A program made the position numbers and the translations under genes. The notes below the pieces were generated by a model. That model had not been told where the DNA came from. It did no database searches and was given only the letters and a program-made list of their open reading frames with translations. A stretch of 42,526 nt of DNA, from the NCBI RefSeq assembly GCF_023156235.1, contig NZ_JAKZAI010000020.1, positions 1 to 42,526 of the forward strand, given 5' to 3'. The DNA comes from Marinobacter goseongensis. GTDB lineage: Bacteria; Pseudomonadota; Gammaproteobacteria; Pseudomonadales; Oleiphilaceae. Below, piece by piece: positions 1-9,156 of this stretch; position 1 is the first letter of the stretch, and every line of letters starts with the position of its first letter.

Positions 1-714
1 CAGAAAGTCTTCCACGTTTGCAGGCACGGCAATGTGGTCATCTGTTGCGGTTAGCGACAGAACGGGGGCTTTTATATCCGCATAGTGATGCTGCCTTATT
101 TCCTCTCCAAAACTGTTCTCTACGTACCCTGGCGAACGGCACCACTGTCGCCATTGCCTCGCGACACCGGCGGGAAGATTCTCACCGAAACCGATGATTT
201 TGGTCTGCCAGTATCCTTTGACTGCAACGGAGAGCGGTTGCCAACCGTGGAACAGTAGTTTGGCGGCCAGCTTTGTTTTGAGTTTCAGGTTATCGAAATG
301 GCCTGACGATGCTGCAATCAGAACGTAGCTGTCTATTTGAGCGAAGTTGGGCATTAAACCGATCAACTGCGCACCGGCGCTATGGCCAACAAGGCTTACC
401 GGCAGGCCTGGTGCAAGAGCGACGAGTTTTTCTAGCGCTGCCGGCAGGTCCAGCGTACCCCAGTCGACCAGGTCGCTAGAGATCTCTGCTAGAGGAATAC
501 CGTTGCGAGAATCCCCAATGCCTCTATTGGAAAACGTCAGCACGGCGAAGCCTTGCTCGCTCAGCCAGGTAGCAAAACTGAAATAGACCTGATGTCGAAA
601 CCCGGTGGCAGGGGCGATGAGAACGGCACCGCGAGGAACGTCTGTTGCTGGTCTGAAAAAATGTCCGGTGAGCCGATAGCCGTCGTCACAGGTTATTATG
701 GTTTTTTCCATCAT
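1..714 (-). CDS. alpha/beta hydrolase, partial (C-terminus beyond window)
   Basis: The minus-strand frame is open from an ATG at 714 to the window edge, so the C-terminus is missing. The start reads MMEKTIITCDDGYRLTGHFF; either Met could be used. The nucleophile elbow GHSAGAQ places the catalytic Ser near residue 112, and FSNRGIGDS near residue 65 fits the oxyanion/strand region of the serpentine-type lipase/hydrolase group. A later stretch APVLSLTATDDHIAVP fits the acid-residue strand. It has no visible signal peptide, so it is probably cytosolic. Substrate unknown. It is divergent from a TetR gene 154 bp away, which is the likely regulator. Confidence 0.8.
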   Translation of the reverse strand, partial: MMEKTIITCDDGYRLTGHFFRPATDVPRGAVLIAPATGFRHQVYFSFATWLSEQGFAVLTFSNRGIGDSRNGIPLAEISSDLVDWGTLDLPAALEKLVALAPGLPVSLVGHSAGAQLIGLMPNFAQIDSYVLIAASSGHFDNLKLKTKLAAKLLFHGWQPLSVAVKGYWQTKIIGFGENLPAGVARQWRQWCRSPGYVENSFGEEIRQHHYADIKAPVLSLTATDDHIAVPANVEDFL

Positions 715-868
715 TTACCCAATTAGTAAGCCGCTGTTGCCAAAACAATTCGGCAGTTGTGAAATAAAAGAACAATATTCTGTAAAAGAAGATTATTCTG
801 TTTTTGCCGAAGCTGTCAAACGGTAGAATGAAGGTCACGGCTAGTTCAAACAGGCTAATATCGATTTG

Positions 869-1483
869 ATGAACCAATTCCATATTTTAGAAAAACGGTT
901 TCCGGGCCGCAGGGCTGCGCTGAAAAGGGACATCCTGGAACAGGCGCTCTATTGTTTTATTGAGCTTGGGGTGGAGGCCACCACGATCGAAGCTATCAAA
1001 GCCCGCTGCGAAACGAGTGTAGGGGCGATCTATCACCACTTTGGCAACAAGGAGGGTATTTTAAGCGCACTCTTTTTTGCAGCTCAGGATGATCAGCGAC
1101 AACATCTGGACCGGGAGTTAGCCAACACCAAAAGCCTTCACGAGGCTGTGTATTCAGTTATCGGTAGTTATCTCGACTGGGTTGTCGCCAATCCCGAATG
1201 GGCAAGGTTCCTGTATCAGGCGCGATCAGCAGTCGCCAAAGGGCCGTTTCAGGAGGAGCTGAAAGATCGGAATGCGAAAGGCTTTCGGGAACTCAAAGCA
1301 AAGTTGCTTGGCTTCGGTAACGAAAGTAACAGCATTGTTCAGCCGTTCGAGATCGTAATCTCTCTGATCGTCGGCCCGTCGGAAAATTACTGCAAAGCCT
1401 GGCTGGCTGGCCGAGTACAGACTTCGCCTCGGGATTATCGGGAAGAATTCGCGGAATCCGCATGGCGATCGCTTCAGAGGTGA
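869..1483 (+). CDS. TetR/AcrR family transcriptional regulator
   Basis: A 204-residue protein. The N-terminal helix-turn-helix runs through about residues 14-62 and ends in the typical TetR signature SVGAIYHHFGNKEGIL. The remainder is an all-helical ligand and dimer domain of normal length. ATG at 869 is preferred; a TTG codon lies directly before it. No strong Shine-Dalgarno is visible. The gene is divergent from the alpha/beta hydrolase, and the shared intergenic region at 715-868 is AT-rich, so repression of itself and the hydrolase is the simplest model. The ligand cannot be read from sequence. Confidence 0.88.
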   Translation: MNQFHILEKRFPGRRAALKRDILEQALYCFIELGVEATTIEAIKARCETSVGAIYHHFGNKEGILSALFFAAQDDQRQHLDRELANTKSLHEAVYSVIGSYLDWVVANPEWARFLYQARSAVAKGPFQEELKDRNAKGFRELKAKLLGFGNESNSIVQPFEIVISLIVGPSENYCKAWLAGRVQTSPRDYREEFAESAWRSLQR

Positions 1484-1690
1484 TCCAGCTGAAAATATTT
1501 GCCTCGCGTTGTTCCTGGATCATATTCCGCCACAATGGGTGATCACGCATAGCCATAACGAATTGTTTTTCTGGATACGTACAATTTGGAAGCCTGCGCT
1601 AAACTTTCGCAGACATCCATGTGTTGGCCACTGCGTGATTCCGATGTTTGACTGGCATCTCGCATTCTTTGGTGACCACCACGCCCGCGG

Positions 1691-2467
1691 CTAGCGTTCA
1701 AACAGCAGGTCGGTACGGATGATGTATTTAGTGCCCGAAGTGATCTCCGTTGAACTGTGCAAGCAGTGCAGGGGGTGATGGCCGTGGGGAAAGCACAGAA
1801 CGCCGCCCGCCGGCGTTCGTACATCGATATCGTGTACGTTGTCGCTTCGCCTTGCCGGTTTGGTAGGGTCGTCTGCATCGACGAGAAAGCGGGTTTCACC
1901 ACCCTCGAAGTCGTCGCTGAGCAAAATCAGGAACGTCATCTGGCTGAACCGGTCCGGGAAGGCATCCGCAATCAGTCGGTCGTCAGCAACTCTGGAGCCG
2001 GGCCAGGCACCGTCGATGTGAAACTTGAAGAAATCTCCTTCACGGTAACGATAAAAACGGAAGCGCCGATTGATGCCCAGAGGCTGCTTGTTGCCGAAGA
2101 GGTCCAGGTTGTCGGCCACGGCATCGCGCACCCGCTGCCAGATCAGGCGATCGGTCACTTCATCCACAACCCAGGTCACGTTGTCGTTGTGGCGAACTTC
2201 ACGAGGTAGTGAGACCGCCGCGTCTTTCAGGTAACCCAGGTTTTCGGTCAGTTCGATGAGGCGGTCACACTCCTCGCGACTAAAGACATTGAGCAGCTGA
2301 TAGGCACCGGGCACTTCCGGAATTTCCCGCCGTGACACCGCCGAGGCCTCACGGCTCTCGTCCAGTTCCGCTGGATTCGGCACGCTATTTGCCCAAGTCG
2401 GTAGCGACGGGTTTTCTGCGCCCGGCTCACGGGCAACGACAAAAAACGAATCCTGATGCTGTTTCAT
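1691..2467 (-). CDS. 2-oxoglutarate/Fe(II) oxygenase, prolyl 4-hydroxylase-like
   Basis: A 258-residue protein whose C-terminal half is a P4Hc-type double-stranded beta-helix. The iron ligands look like H150 and D152 (FKFHIDG) and H237 (LHSSTEI). K247 in SGTKYIIRTD is the expected 2-oxoglutarate-binding basic residue. The segment FEGGETRF is typical of the family. ATG at 2467 is chosen because AAGAGGTG sits just upstream; GTG at 2473 is possible. The gene is last in an operon, 9 bp after an aldehyde dehydrogenase and downstream of a second, unrelated-looking oxygenase. The substrate (small molecule or protein side chain) is not evident. Confidence 0.85.
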   Translation of the reverse strand: MKQHQDSFFVVAREPGAENPSLPTWANSVPNPAELDESREASAVSRREIPEVPGAYQLLNVFSREECDRLIELTENLGYLKDAAVSLPREVRHNDNVTWVVDEVTDRLIWQRVRDAVADNLDLFGNKQPLGINRRFRFYRYREGDFFKFHIDGAWPGSRVADDRLIADAFPDRFSQMTFLILLSDDFEGGETRFLVDADDPTKPARRSDNVHDIDVRTPAGGVLCFPHGHHPLHCLHSSTEITSGTKYIIRTDLLFER

Positions 2468-2476
2468 AGTCACCTC

Positions 2477-3808
2477 TTAAAAGTTCATGACCCGTACTTG
2501 AGCGAATTGGCGATGGCCTGCGGCCGAGCCATGAAAGCCAAAGCCACTCTGTTTGGCGCCAACCCAGGGGCTGCCGCCGGCCCCGCCATTGACTGACACC
2601 ATGCCGGCCTCCAGCTGGTCAGCTACGGCTGCGGCGCCCCGGCCGCCAAAGACCACCGCTCCCAGGCCGTAGATGGAGTCGTTGGCACGGGCGATGGCGT
2701 CTTCGATGGCATCAAATTCAGCCATGGCAACGACCGGTCCAAAGGTCTCTTCGCGCTCAAGGAGCATGTCGGGGGTCATGCCATCGACAACCGTGGGTTG
2801 AATAAATGGCGCTGGGTAGTCGGCCTTGCCGAGCAGAAAGCGTGCGCCTTTTGTCTCCGCATCCTTGAGATGTCCCAGCACAAGCTGATGCTGGGTAGTG
2901 TTGGCGATCGGGCCTATGTTGACGCCCTGTTGATCCCATGGGCCGACCTGGTAAGCCGATGCAGCCGCTACCACCTGGCGTTTGAATTCCTCGGCAACGG
3001 TACGGTCGACATACACTCGCTCGGTTGACGTGCACATTTGCCCGGCATTCTCGAACGAGCTGGCAACGGCAAATCGCGCAGCAGCCGACAGATTGGCGTC
3101 TTTCATGACAATCAGGGGATCATTACCACCGAGTTCCATGACCAGGCGTTTAACGCCTTCGGCAGCGTCCGCCATGATGCTGCGACCGGTGGCCATCGAC
3201 CCGGTAAAGGCGATCATATTGATGTCAGATTTCACCAGCGCCTGACCGACGTCTCCGTGGCCGTGGGCAATTTGAATCAGATGCTCGGGCAGATGGTGCT
3301 GTAGTGCGCGAACGAACAGATCTGCAACCAGCGGCGTGTGTTCTGAGGGTTTCAGAATGACGCTGTTGCCCGCCATCAGGGCAGGGAGCAGCAAGTTGTT
3401 GGCCATGGCCAGTGGATAGTTCCAGGGTGAAATGACGGCAACAACCCCAAGCGGCCGATACTGGATACGGCTGCGGCCTTCGCCTTGTTCGGTTTGCAGG
3501 GCAGCGGCGGCCTCCTCAATGAAATAGGGGGCATTCGTTACAGTACCGGCGACTTCATAGGTTGCGCGTCGTGCATCCTTTCCCATTTCCAGGCTGATCA
3601 GTCGGGCGAGTTGATTCTGGGCAGACGCCAGCGCATGGTAAGCATCCCTCAGGCGGGTTGCACGCTCTTCTAGCGATAACCGGCCCCAGTTCGCCTGCGC
3701 GATCCGACTCCGGCCCACAATGTCTGCCAGCTCGGACCGGGAGGTGATTGGCACCTGTCCGACCGGCTCCTGATTCAACGGATTCAATGACACAAGAAAT
3801 TCGCTCAT
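2477..3808 (-). CDS. NAD(P)-dependent aldehyde dehydrogenase (succinate-semialdehyde type)
   Basis: A 443-residue ALDH, slightly shorter than the common 450-500. Catalytic residues are visible: N130 (SPWNYP), K153 (LKPSEHTP), the Rossmann motif FTGSMATG near 201, E225 (VMELGG) and nucleophile C259 (GQMCTS). The ETFGPV motif follows. The overall pattern is closest to the NAD-dependent succinate-semialdehyde dehydrogenase group, but the exact aldehyde is not fixed. It sits between two Fe(II)/2-oxoglutarate oxygenases with spacings of 7 and 9 bp, so it probably oxidises an aldehyde released by one of them. Confidence 0.9.
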   Translation of the reverse strand: MSEFLVSLNPLNQEPVGQVPITSRSELADIVGRSRIAQANWGRLSLEERATRLRDAYHALASAQNQLARLISLEMGKDARRATYEVAGTVTNAPYFIEEAAAALQTEQGEGRSRIQYRPLGVVAVISPWNYPLAMANNLLLPALMAGNSVILKPSEHTPLVADLFVRALQHHLPEHLIQIAHGHGDVGQALVKSDINMIAFTGSMATGRSIMADAAEGVKRLVMELGGNDPLIVMKDANLSAAARFAVASSFENAGQMCTSTERVYVDRTVAEEFKRQVVAAASAYQVGPWDQQGVNIGPIANTTQHQLVLGHLKDAETKGARFLLGKADYPAPFIQPTVVDGMTPDMLLEREETFGPVVAMAEFDAIEDAIARANDSIYGLGAVVFGGRGAAAVADQLEAGMVSVNGGAGGSPWVGAKQSGFGFHGSAAGHRQFAQVRVMNF

Positions 3809-3815
3809 GGCTTCC

Positions 3816-4598
3816 TCAACTAAAGGCGATGACTCGCACTTCCAGGCTGTTTCTGTTGCGGGCGTTGTCCGGTGTGTTCACGGGGTCGGCCGCGGTATGT
3901 GGGGTGCCAAATATGCCCTCGGGGTAACGTGAATCGAAGACTTTCAGCAGCAGGGCCTCGCCGGGTTCCATGTCTGACAGGTAGTACCAGCGATGATCCG
4001 GGTTGTAGGAGATCCCGGCTATCTCACCGATGCGATCGGGGTACACCAGTTTGATGCGATGAAAGTCATCCGCAGCCACGGTGTTGATGTCCAGAACAGC
4101 CAATGGGGATTCCTCGACTCGGTGGCCAACAGGCATCCACAGGTTCACCAACCGGTAAGGGCGGTCGCGAAGCTCTGGTCGTTGCTCGGTCTCTTCCAAC
4201 ATGCGGTGGAGCGCAGACTTCTCGGTGTAGTCGTTGTGAACAGTCTTCACTGGCGCCCGGTTATGGATGGTTTGGTCCTGACGACTGGTTGACCGATAAG
4301 TGTGATCAAAGATCAGCACTTCGCTGGCCTTGAGTCGGTCACGGAGGTACTCGATAACCTGCGGATACAAATGTTCGCGAATGGCGTCGTCATTCTGGTA
4401 GTCGTCAAAATCAAAGGCGACCCGGACCGCCTCGAAGCCCTGGTCGTCCAGGTTGAAGTCGTTGGCCTGGTTGCGAATGTCTGTGACGTCAATGTGTCGG
4501 GTGTCGACGGATTGAGTGAGCTCGGAGGCACCTGGACCCTTGTATCGCTGGTCGTACTCCAGGTCGCCAACGGGCTGGACGTAGTTGATGCTGAACAT
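3816..4598 (-). CDS. CmcJ/NvfI family oxidoreductase
   Basis: A 260-residue protein matching the CmcJ/NvfI/AsaB-like family of Fe(II)/2-oxoglutarate-type oxygenases. The HxD iron motif is H121-N-D123 (VHNDYT), the distal His is H234 (GTPHTA), and the family-typical basic tail RNSLEVRVIAF closes the domain. CmcJ works in cephamycin methoxylation, and NvfI and AsaB in fungal natural-product oxidation. Most bacterial members have no known substrate. It is first in the operon, facing a LysR gene across 97 bp, so this enzyme and the following ALDH and P4H-like oxygenase are probably induced together. Confidence 0.82.
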   Translation of the reverse strand: MFSINYVQPVGDLEYDQRYKGPGASELTQSVDTRHIDVTDIRNQANDFNLDDQGFEAVRVAFDFDDYQNDDAIREHLYPQVIEYLRDRLKASEVLIFDHTYRSTSRQDQTIHNRAPVKTVHNDYTEKSALHRMLEETEQRPELRDRPYRLVNLWMPVGHRVEESPLAVLDINTVAADDFHRIKLVYPDRIGEIAGISYNPDHRWYYLSDMEPGEALLLKVFDSRYPEGIFGTPHTAADPVNTPDNARNRNSLEVRVIAFS

Positions 4599-4695
4599 GG
4601 CTCCTCCTCGCGGGTAGGGTTGCTGGATTCTTGGTTTGCCAGCTTAGGGAGTAGCCGATAGGATTTGAAACAAGGATTTGATGTAAGAGGTACAA

Positions 4696-5586
4696 GTGAA
4701 CGCTTTAAACCGGGTAGACCTTAAACAGTTACGAACGCTTCAGTACCTACTTCGCGAAGGCAACCTGTCCCGTGTGGCGGATCAACTCGGGGTGACCCAG
4801 CAGGCGGTCAGTGACCAGCTGAAAAAGCTCCGCGCCACCTTCAATGATCGCCTGTTTATCCGCAGCGGCAATGGCGTTACTCCGACGGCGTATGCCCGAA
4901 CGTTGGGGCCGAAGCTGGATCTCATCCTGAATGCCGTTGGCGAGTTGCTGGAGCAGGATGAGTTCAATCCCGCAACAACGACGCGGACCATTACCATCAG
5001 CTCCACCGATCTGGAGCAGAAAACCATCCTGCCTTTTCTGATGCAGCGCCTGAGAAGGGAAGCGCCGGGTCTGAGGCTGGCGGTGAAAAAACTTGAGCTG
5101 GATGAGATGGCAAATGACCTGCTTGATGGCACCGTGGATCTGGTGTTGACCAATCCGAAGTTTGCGCCACCGAGTTATCCGTCGTTAACCCTGTATTCGG
5201 AGCGCTATGTCTGTGTGGCAGGGAAGGCCAATGAGGCAGTTCGCAGCACTATGTCGGTTGCCGAGATCGCTGACATGCCCCAGGTAGTGGTGTCGCCTTC
5301 GCGGGGAGACTTTACCGGTGCCGTCCATCGCTGGTTTGAAGACCAGGGGCACCCACGGCAAGCCATGCTCTCGGTACCAACTTTCACAGCGGCCAAAGCA
5401 ACGATTTCTGAGACTGACCTTGTCGGCTTCATCCCGTCGCGATTGCTGCCCGACGACTCGTTGCGGCCGATTGAGCTGAATGCCGAGATCCCCGGATTCG
5501 ACGTGATCGCCGTGTGGCACCAGCGCTCATCGCAGGACCCTCTGAATATTTGGATTAGGGCTTTACTGGTTCAGGTTTCACGCTGA
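4696..5586 (+). CDS. LysR family transcriptional regulator
   Basis: A 296-residue LTTR starting at GTG 4696. The N-terminal winged helix-turn-helix is clear (LRTLQYLLREGNLSRVADQL, then VTQQAVSDQLKKLR). The rest is a periplasmic-binding-protein-like effector domain with a normal hinge. It is transcribed divergently from the CmcJ-ALDH-2OG oxygenase operon, the classic arrangement for LysR activators. The two genes share a 97-bp intergenic region that must hold both promoters and the operator. No inducer can be inferred. Confidence 0.92.
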   Translation: MNALNRVDLKQLRTLQYLLREGNLSRVADQLGVTQQAVSDQLKKLRATFNDRLFIRSGNGVTPTAYARTLGPKLDLILNAVGELLEQDEFNPATTTRTITISSTDLEQKTILPFLMQRLRREAPGLRLAVKKLELDEMANDLLDGTVDLVLTNPKFAPPSYPSLTLYSERYVCVAGKANEAVRSTMSVAEIADMPQVVVSPSRGDFTGAVHRWFEDQGHPRQAMLSVPTFTAAKATISETDLVGFIPSRLLPDDSLRPIELNAEIPGFDVIAVWHQRSSQDPLNIWIRALLVQVSR

Positions 5587-5635
5587 TCTGGAGTAGCGCG
5601 ATCTCCTGAACTCGAAGTCCGAGCTTGAAGCTGAT

Positions 5636-5743
5636 CTAAATCAGCGCCGTATTCTTTTCCGGGTAACGATACTCTTTAGTCTCACCCAAGAGGTGGGCGA
5701 ACTGTTCGGGCGTGAGCACGCGCGCCTGGGCGGTCTTGCTCAT
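5636..5743 (-). pseudogene. tyrosine integrase N-terminal relic (35 codons)
   Basis: The frame from ATG 5743 reads MSKTAQARVLTPEQFAHLL, followed by a helix ending PEKNTALI and then a stop. This resembles the first residues of a family of tyrosine-type site-specific recombinases with HRHPEKN-like text before the catalytic domain. The next expected segment, a helix leading to the catalytic Arg, is absent. A Shine-Dalgarno-like GGAGC lies before the ATG. It is best read as the stub of a deleted integrase. It could also be a fixed short peptide, but nothing supports a function. Confidence 0.5.
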
Positions 5744-5873
5744 CGGGAAAGCTCCTACTAAGCCACTCGGATGCGAGGAGAGTAAAGGTAAAATCCGTAA
5801 TAATATTATTTAAACTGATATTAAACTGCGCATAATGTATATTCAGAGGTCTGTTTTTAAAGGGGTTTTCGGG

Positions 5874-5951
5874 TCACACCCTGTGCGAAATATCGATCCC
5901 AAAAGTCGACAGTAGCTCTCGTTTATGGCGGTAGTAGGTTTCGCGGGACAT
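5874..5951 (-). pseudogene. C-terminal relic of a phage/plasmid replication protein (II/X-like)
   Basis: The frame reads MSRETYYRHKRELLSTFGID followed by ISHRV and a stop. It stays open upstream into the end of fghA, without a start of its own. The pattern S-R-x-T-Y-Y-R-H-(K/R)-x-x-L-L-x-x-(F/Y)-G-I-D-I is what I recall at the C-terminus of filamentous-phage gpII/X-type replication proteins. It lies about 130 bp upstream of the integrase stub on the same strand, consistent with a decayed small prophage or plasmid. The assignment rests on one short motif. Confidence 0.4.
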
Positions 5952-5965
5952 GAGGTGTAAATTTA

Positions 5966-6805
5966 TCAGCCGATTAGATACTTCGCATGGAAGCGAAGAT
6001 GCTCCTCAATAAAACTGGCGATGAAGTAGTAGCTGTGGTCGTACCCTTCATGCCGGTTCAGTTCCAGCGGATAGCCACTTTGTTTGGCAGCGGCTTCCAG
6101 CATTTCCGGCTTCAACTGCTCGGTCAGGAAGTTGTCCGCTTCGCCTTGGTCCACCAACGCCGGCACAAACTTGCTCGCCTTTTGCATCAGCAAGCTGGCG
6201 TCGTACTCGGCCCAGCTGGCGGTGTCTTTACCGAGGTAAGCGCCAAAGGCCTTCTTACCCCACGGGCAATTGACCGGGTTACTGATCGGGCTGAACGCCG
6301 AGACGGACTGGAAACGCTCCGGGTTGCGCAGTGCCAGCACCAACGCACCATGCCCGCCCATCGAGTGGCCAGAGATGGAACGCTGATCGCTCACCGGGAA
6401 CATATCTTCAATCAGTGCCGGTAATTCGTTGAGCACGTAATCGTACATCCGGTAATGCTTGCTCCAGGGTTCCTGAGTCGCATTTACATAGAACCCGGCG
6501 CCCTTACCCAAGTCGTAGCCTTCATCATCGGCGACATCGTCCCCGCGGGGGCTGGTGTCCGGGGCAATAATGGCGACGCCCAGTTCGGCAGCCATGCGAT
6601 GGGCACCGGCTTTTTGCATGAAGTTTTCATCGGTGCAGGTCAACCCGGACAACCAATACAGCGCTGGCACCTTTTTGCCATTGGAGGCCTGCGGCGGCAG
6701 GTAGATAGCAAACCGCATCGAACAGTTCAGCGTCTCGGAGTGATGACTGTACTGCTTGTGCCAACCACCAAAACTTTTATTACTGCTCAGATTTTCAATA
6801 GTCAT
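5966..6805 (-). CDS. fghA: S-formylglutathione hydrolase
   Basis: A 279-residue esterase-D-type enzyme that hydrolyses S-formylglutathione to glutathione and formate, the second step of glutathione-dependent formaldehyde detoxification in the cytosol. The catalytic triad is visible as S148 (GHSMGGHG), D224 (QGEAD) and H257 (EGYDHSYYF). The family motifs SGLTCTDENF and APDTSPRG are also present. It lies 54 bp downstream of frmA on the same strand, with a hairpin in the gap, and is co-expressed with it. Full length and intact. Confidence 0.96.
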   Translation of the reverse strand: MTIENLSSNKSFGGWHKQYSHHSETLNCSMRFAIYLPPQASNGKKVPALYWLSGLTCTDENFMQKAGAHRMAAELGVAIIAPDTSPRGDDVADDEGYDLGKGAGFYVNATQEPWSKHYRMYDYVLNELPALIEDMFPVSDQRSISGHSMGGHGALVLALRNPERFQSVSAFSPISNPVNCPWGKKAFGAYLGKDTASWAEYDASLLMQKASKFVPALVDQGEADNFLTEQLKPEMLEAAAKQSGYPLELNRHEGYDHSYYFIASFIEEHLRFHAKYLIG

Positions 6806-6824
6806 TGCAACCTCTCAACAAAAC

Positions 6825-6851
6825 GGTCGCCCGCCTGACTGGCGGGCGACC
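6825..6851 (-). terminator. hairpin between frmA and fghA
   Basis: A perfect 11-bp stem, GGTCGCCCGCC / GGCGGGCGACC, with a 5-nt loop. On the minus strand it is followed by GTTTTGTTG. It could act as a leaky terminator or RNA-stability element setting the frmA:fghA ratio. The short, interrupted T-run argues against full termination. Confidence 0.6.
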
Positions 6852-6859
6852 AGATTTCA

Positions 6860-8044
<1,185 letters not shown>

Positions 8045-8185
8045 TCATTGTATTATTGTTCTTAAGATAGATAATCGGCCAGTTAAGCAAATCACCTTTA
8101 CTGTATAGTAACAATGAATCGTATTTTGTTTGCTGGCGGCATTTTGTATCTAAGCTCACCCAAGTCGTAACGCAAGGAACTGAAC

Positions 8186-9055
8186 ATGTTTATTTGGGAA
8201 GGGGTCAGTGAGTTTGTGGCGGTCGCGGAAGCCGAAAGTTTTACCGCTGCGGCGAAACGATTGGGCATTTCCACAGCTCAGGTGAGCCGGCAGGTCAGCG
8301 CACTGGAATCCCGGCTTTCGACCAAACTGCTGTATCGCACCACCCGCAAGGTTTCGGTGACGGAAGCCGGCCAAACCTACTACCAGTATTGCCGCCAGGT
8401 ACTCGATGGTCTGGAAGAGGCCGAGCGGGCCATGACCAACCTGCAACTTATCCCCAAGGGAAAATTACGGCTGACCGCACCGGTGACCTATGGCGAGAAG
8501 GTGATCGCCCCCTTGGTGAACGATTTCATCCTGCGCTACCCGGAGTTGGAGGTGCAGCTGAATCTGACCAACCAGAAGCTGGATCTGGTCGGTGGCGGTT
8601 ACGATTTGGCGATTCGGCTGGGAAAACTGGAAGATTCATCCATGATGGCCAAGCGGTTGTCGTCACGAACCTTATACGTGTGCGCCTCGCCGGAATACTT
8701 ATCCACCTATGGTGTGCCGCATTCGCTTTCGGAACTGGACCGGCACAATTGTTTGCAAGGCAATCTGGATTACTGGCGCTTTCAGGACCGAGGTAAGCCC
8801 TACAACGTTCGCGTTAAAGGCAACATGAAGTGCGACAGCGGTTGGGCGTTGCTGGACGCGGCCCTGAAAGGCATCGGGATCGTGCAACTTCCCGATTATT
8901 ACGTTCAGCCGTCATTGGCCTGTGGAAAACTTATGAACTTGCTGGAACATTATCAAGAAGCCGACGATGGAATCTGGGCGATTTATCCACATAACCGGCA
9001 TTTATCCCCAAAAGTGCGGATGCTGCTGGATTTCCTGGACGAATCGTTAAGTTAA
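8186..9055 (+). CDS. LysR family transcriptional regulator, probable regulator of frmA-fghA
   Basis: A 289-residue LTTR starting MFIWEGVSEFVAVAEAESFT, with the helix-turn-helix SFTAAAKRLGISTAQVSRQV at about residues 18-38. The effector domain contains the LRLTAPVTYGEKVIAPLV segment typical of the CrgA-like LTTR subgroup. It is divergent from frmA, and LysR genes next to frmA-fghA are a common proteobacterial arrangement. It therefore probably senses formaldehyde or its glutathione adduct, which is inference. Start ATG 8186 has AAGGAACTG upstream. Confidence 0.93.
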   Translation: MFIWEGVSEFVAVAEAESFTAAAKRLGISTAQVSRQVSALESRLSTKLLYRTTRKVSVTEAGQTYYQYCRQVLDGLEEAERAMTNLQLIPKGKLRLTAPVTYGEKVIAPLVNDFILRYPELEVQLNLTNQKLDLVGGGYDLAIRLGKLEDSSMMAKRLSSRTLYVCASPEYLSTYGVPHSLSELDRHNCLQGNLDYWRFQDRGKPYNVRVKGNMKCDSGWALLDAALKGIGIVQLPDYYVQPSLACGKLMNLLEHYQEADDGIWAIYPHNRHLSPKVRMLLDFLDESLS

Positions 9056-9156
9056 ATTCTGTGGGGCAGTAGTTTTGTCAGTTTGTCCAAATGCGCCGTT
9101 TGGCCTGCGTCAGTTTCGCGGCGGTCTCCAGCCGTACATATACCAAACGCCTCTGG

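Noticed and set aside
2757..3304. Several frames antisense or shifted within the aldehyde dehydrogenase gene
   Set aside because: They are shadows of a gene with a complete catalytic set.
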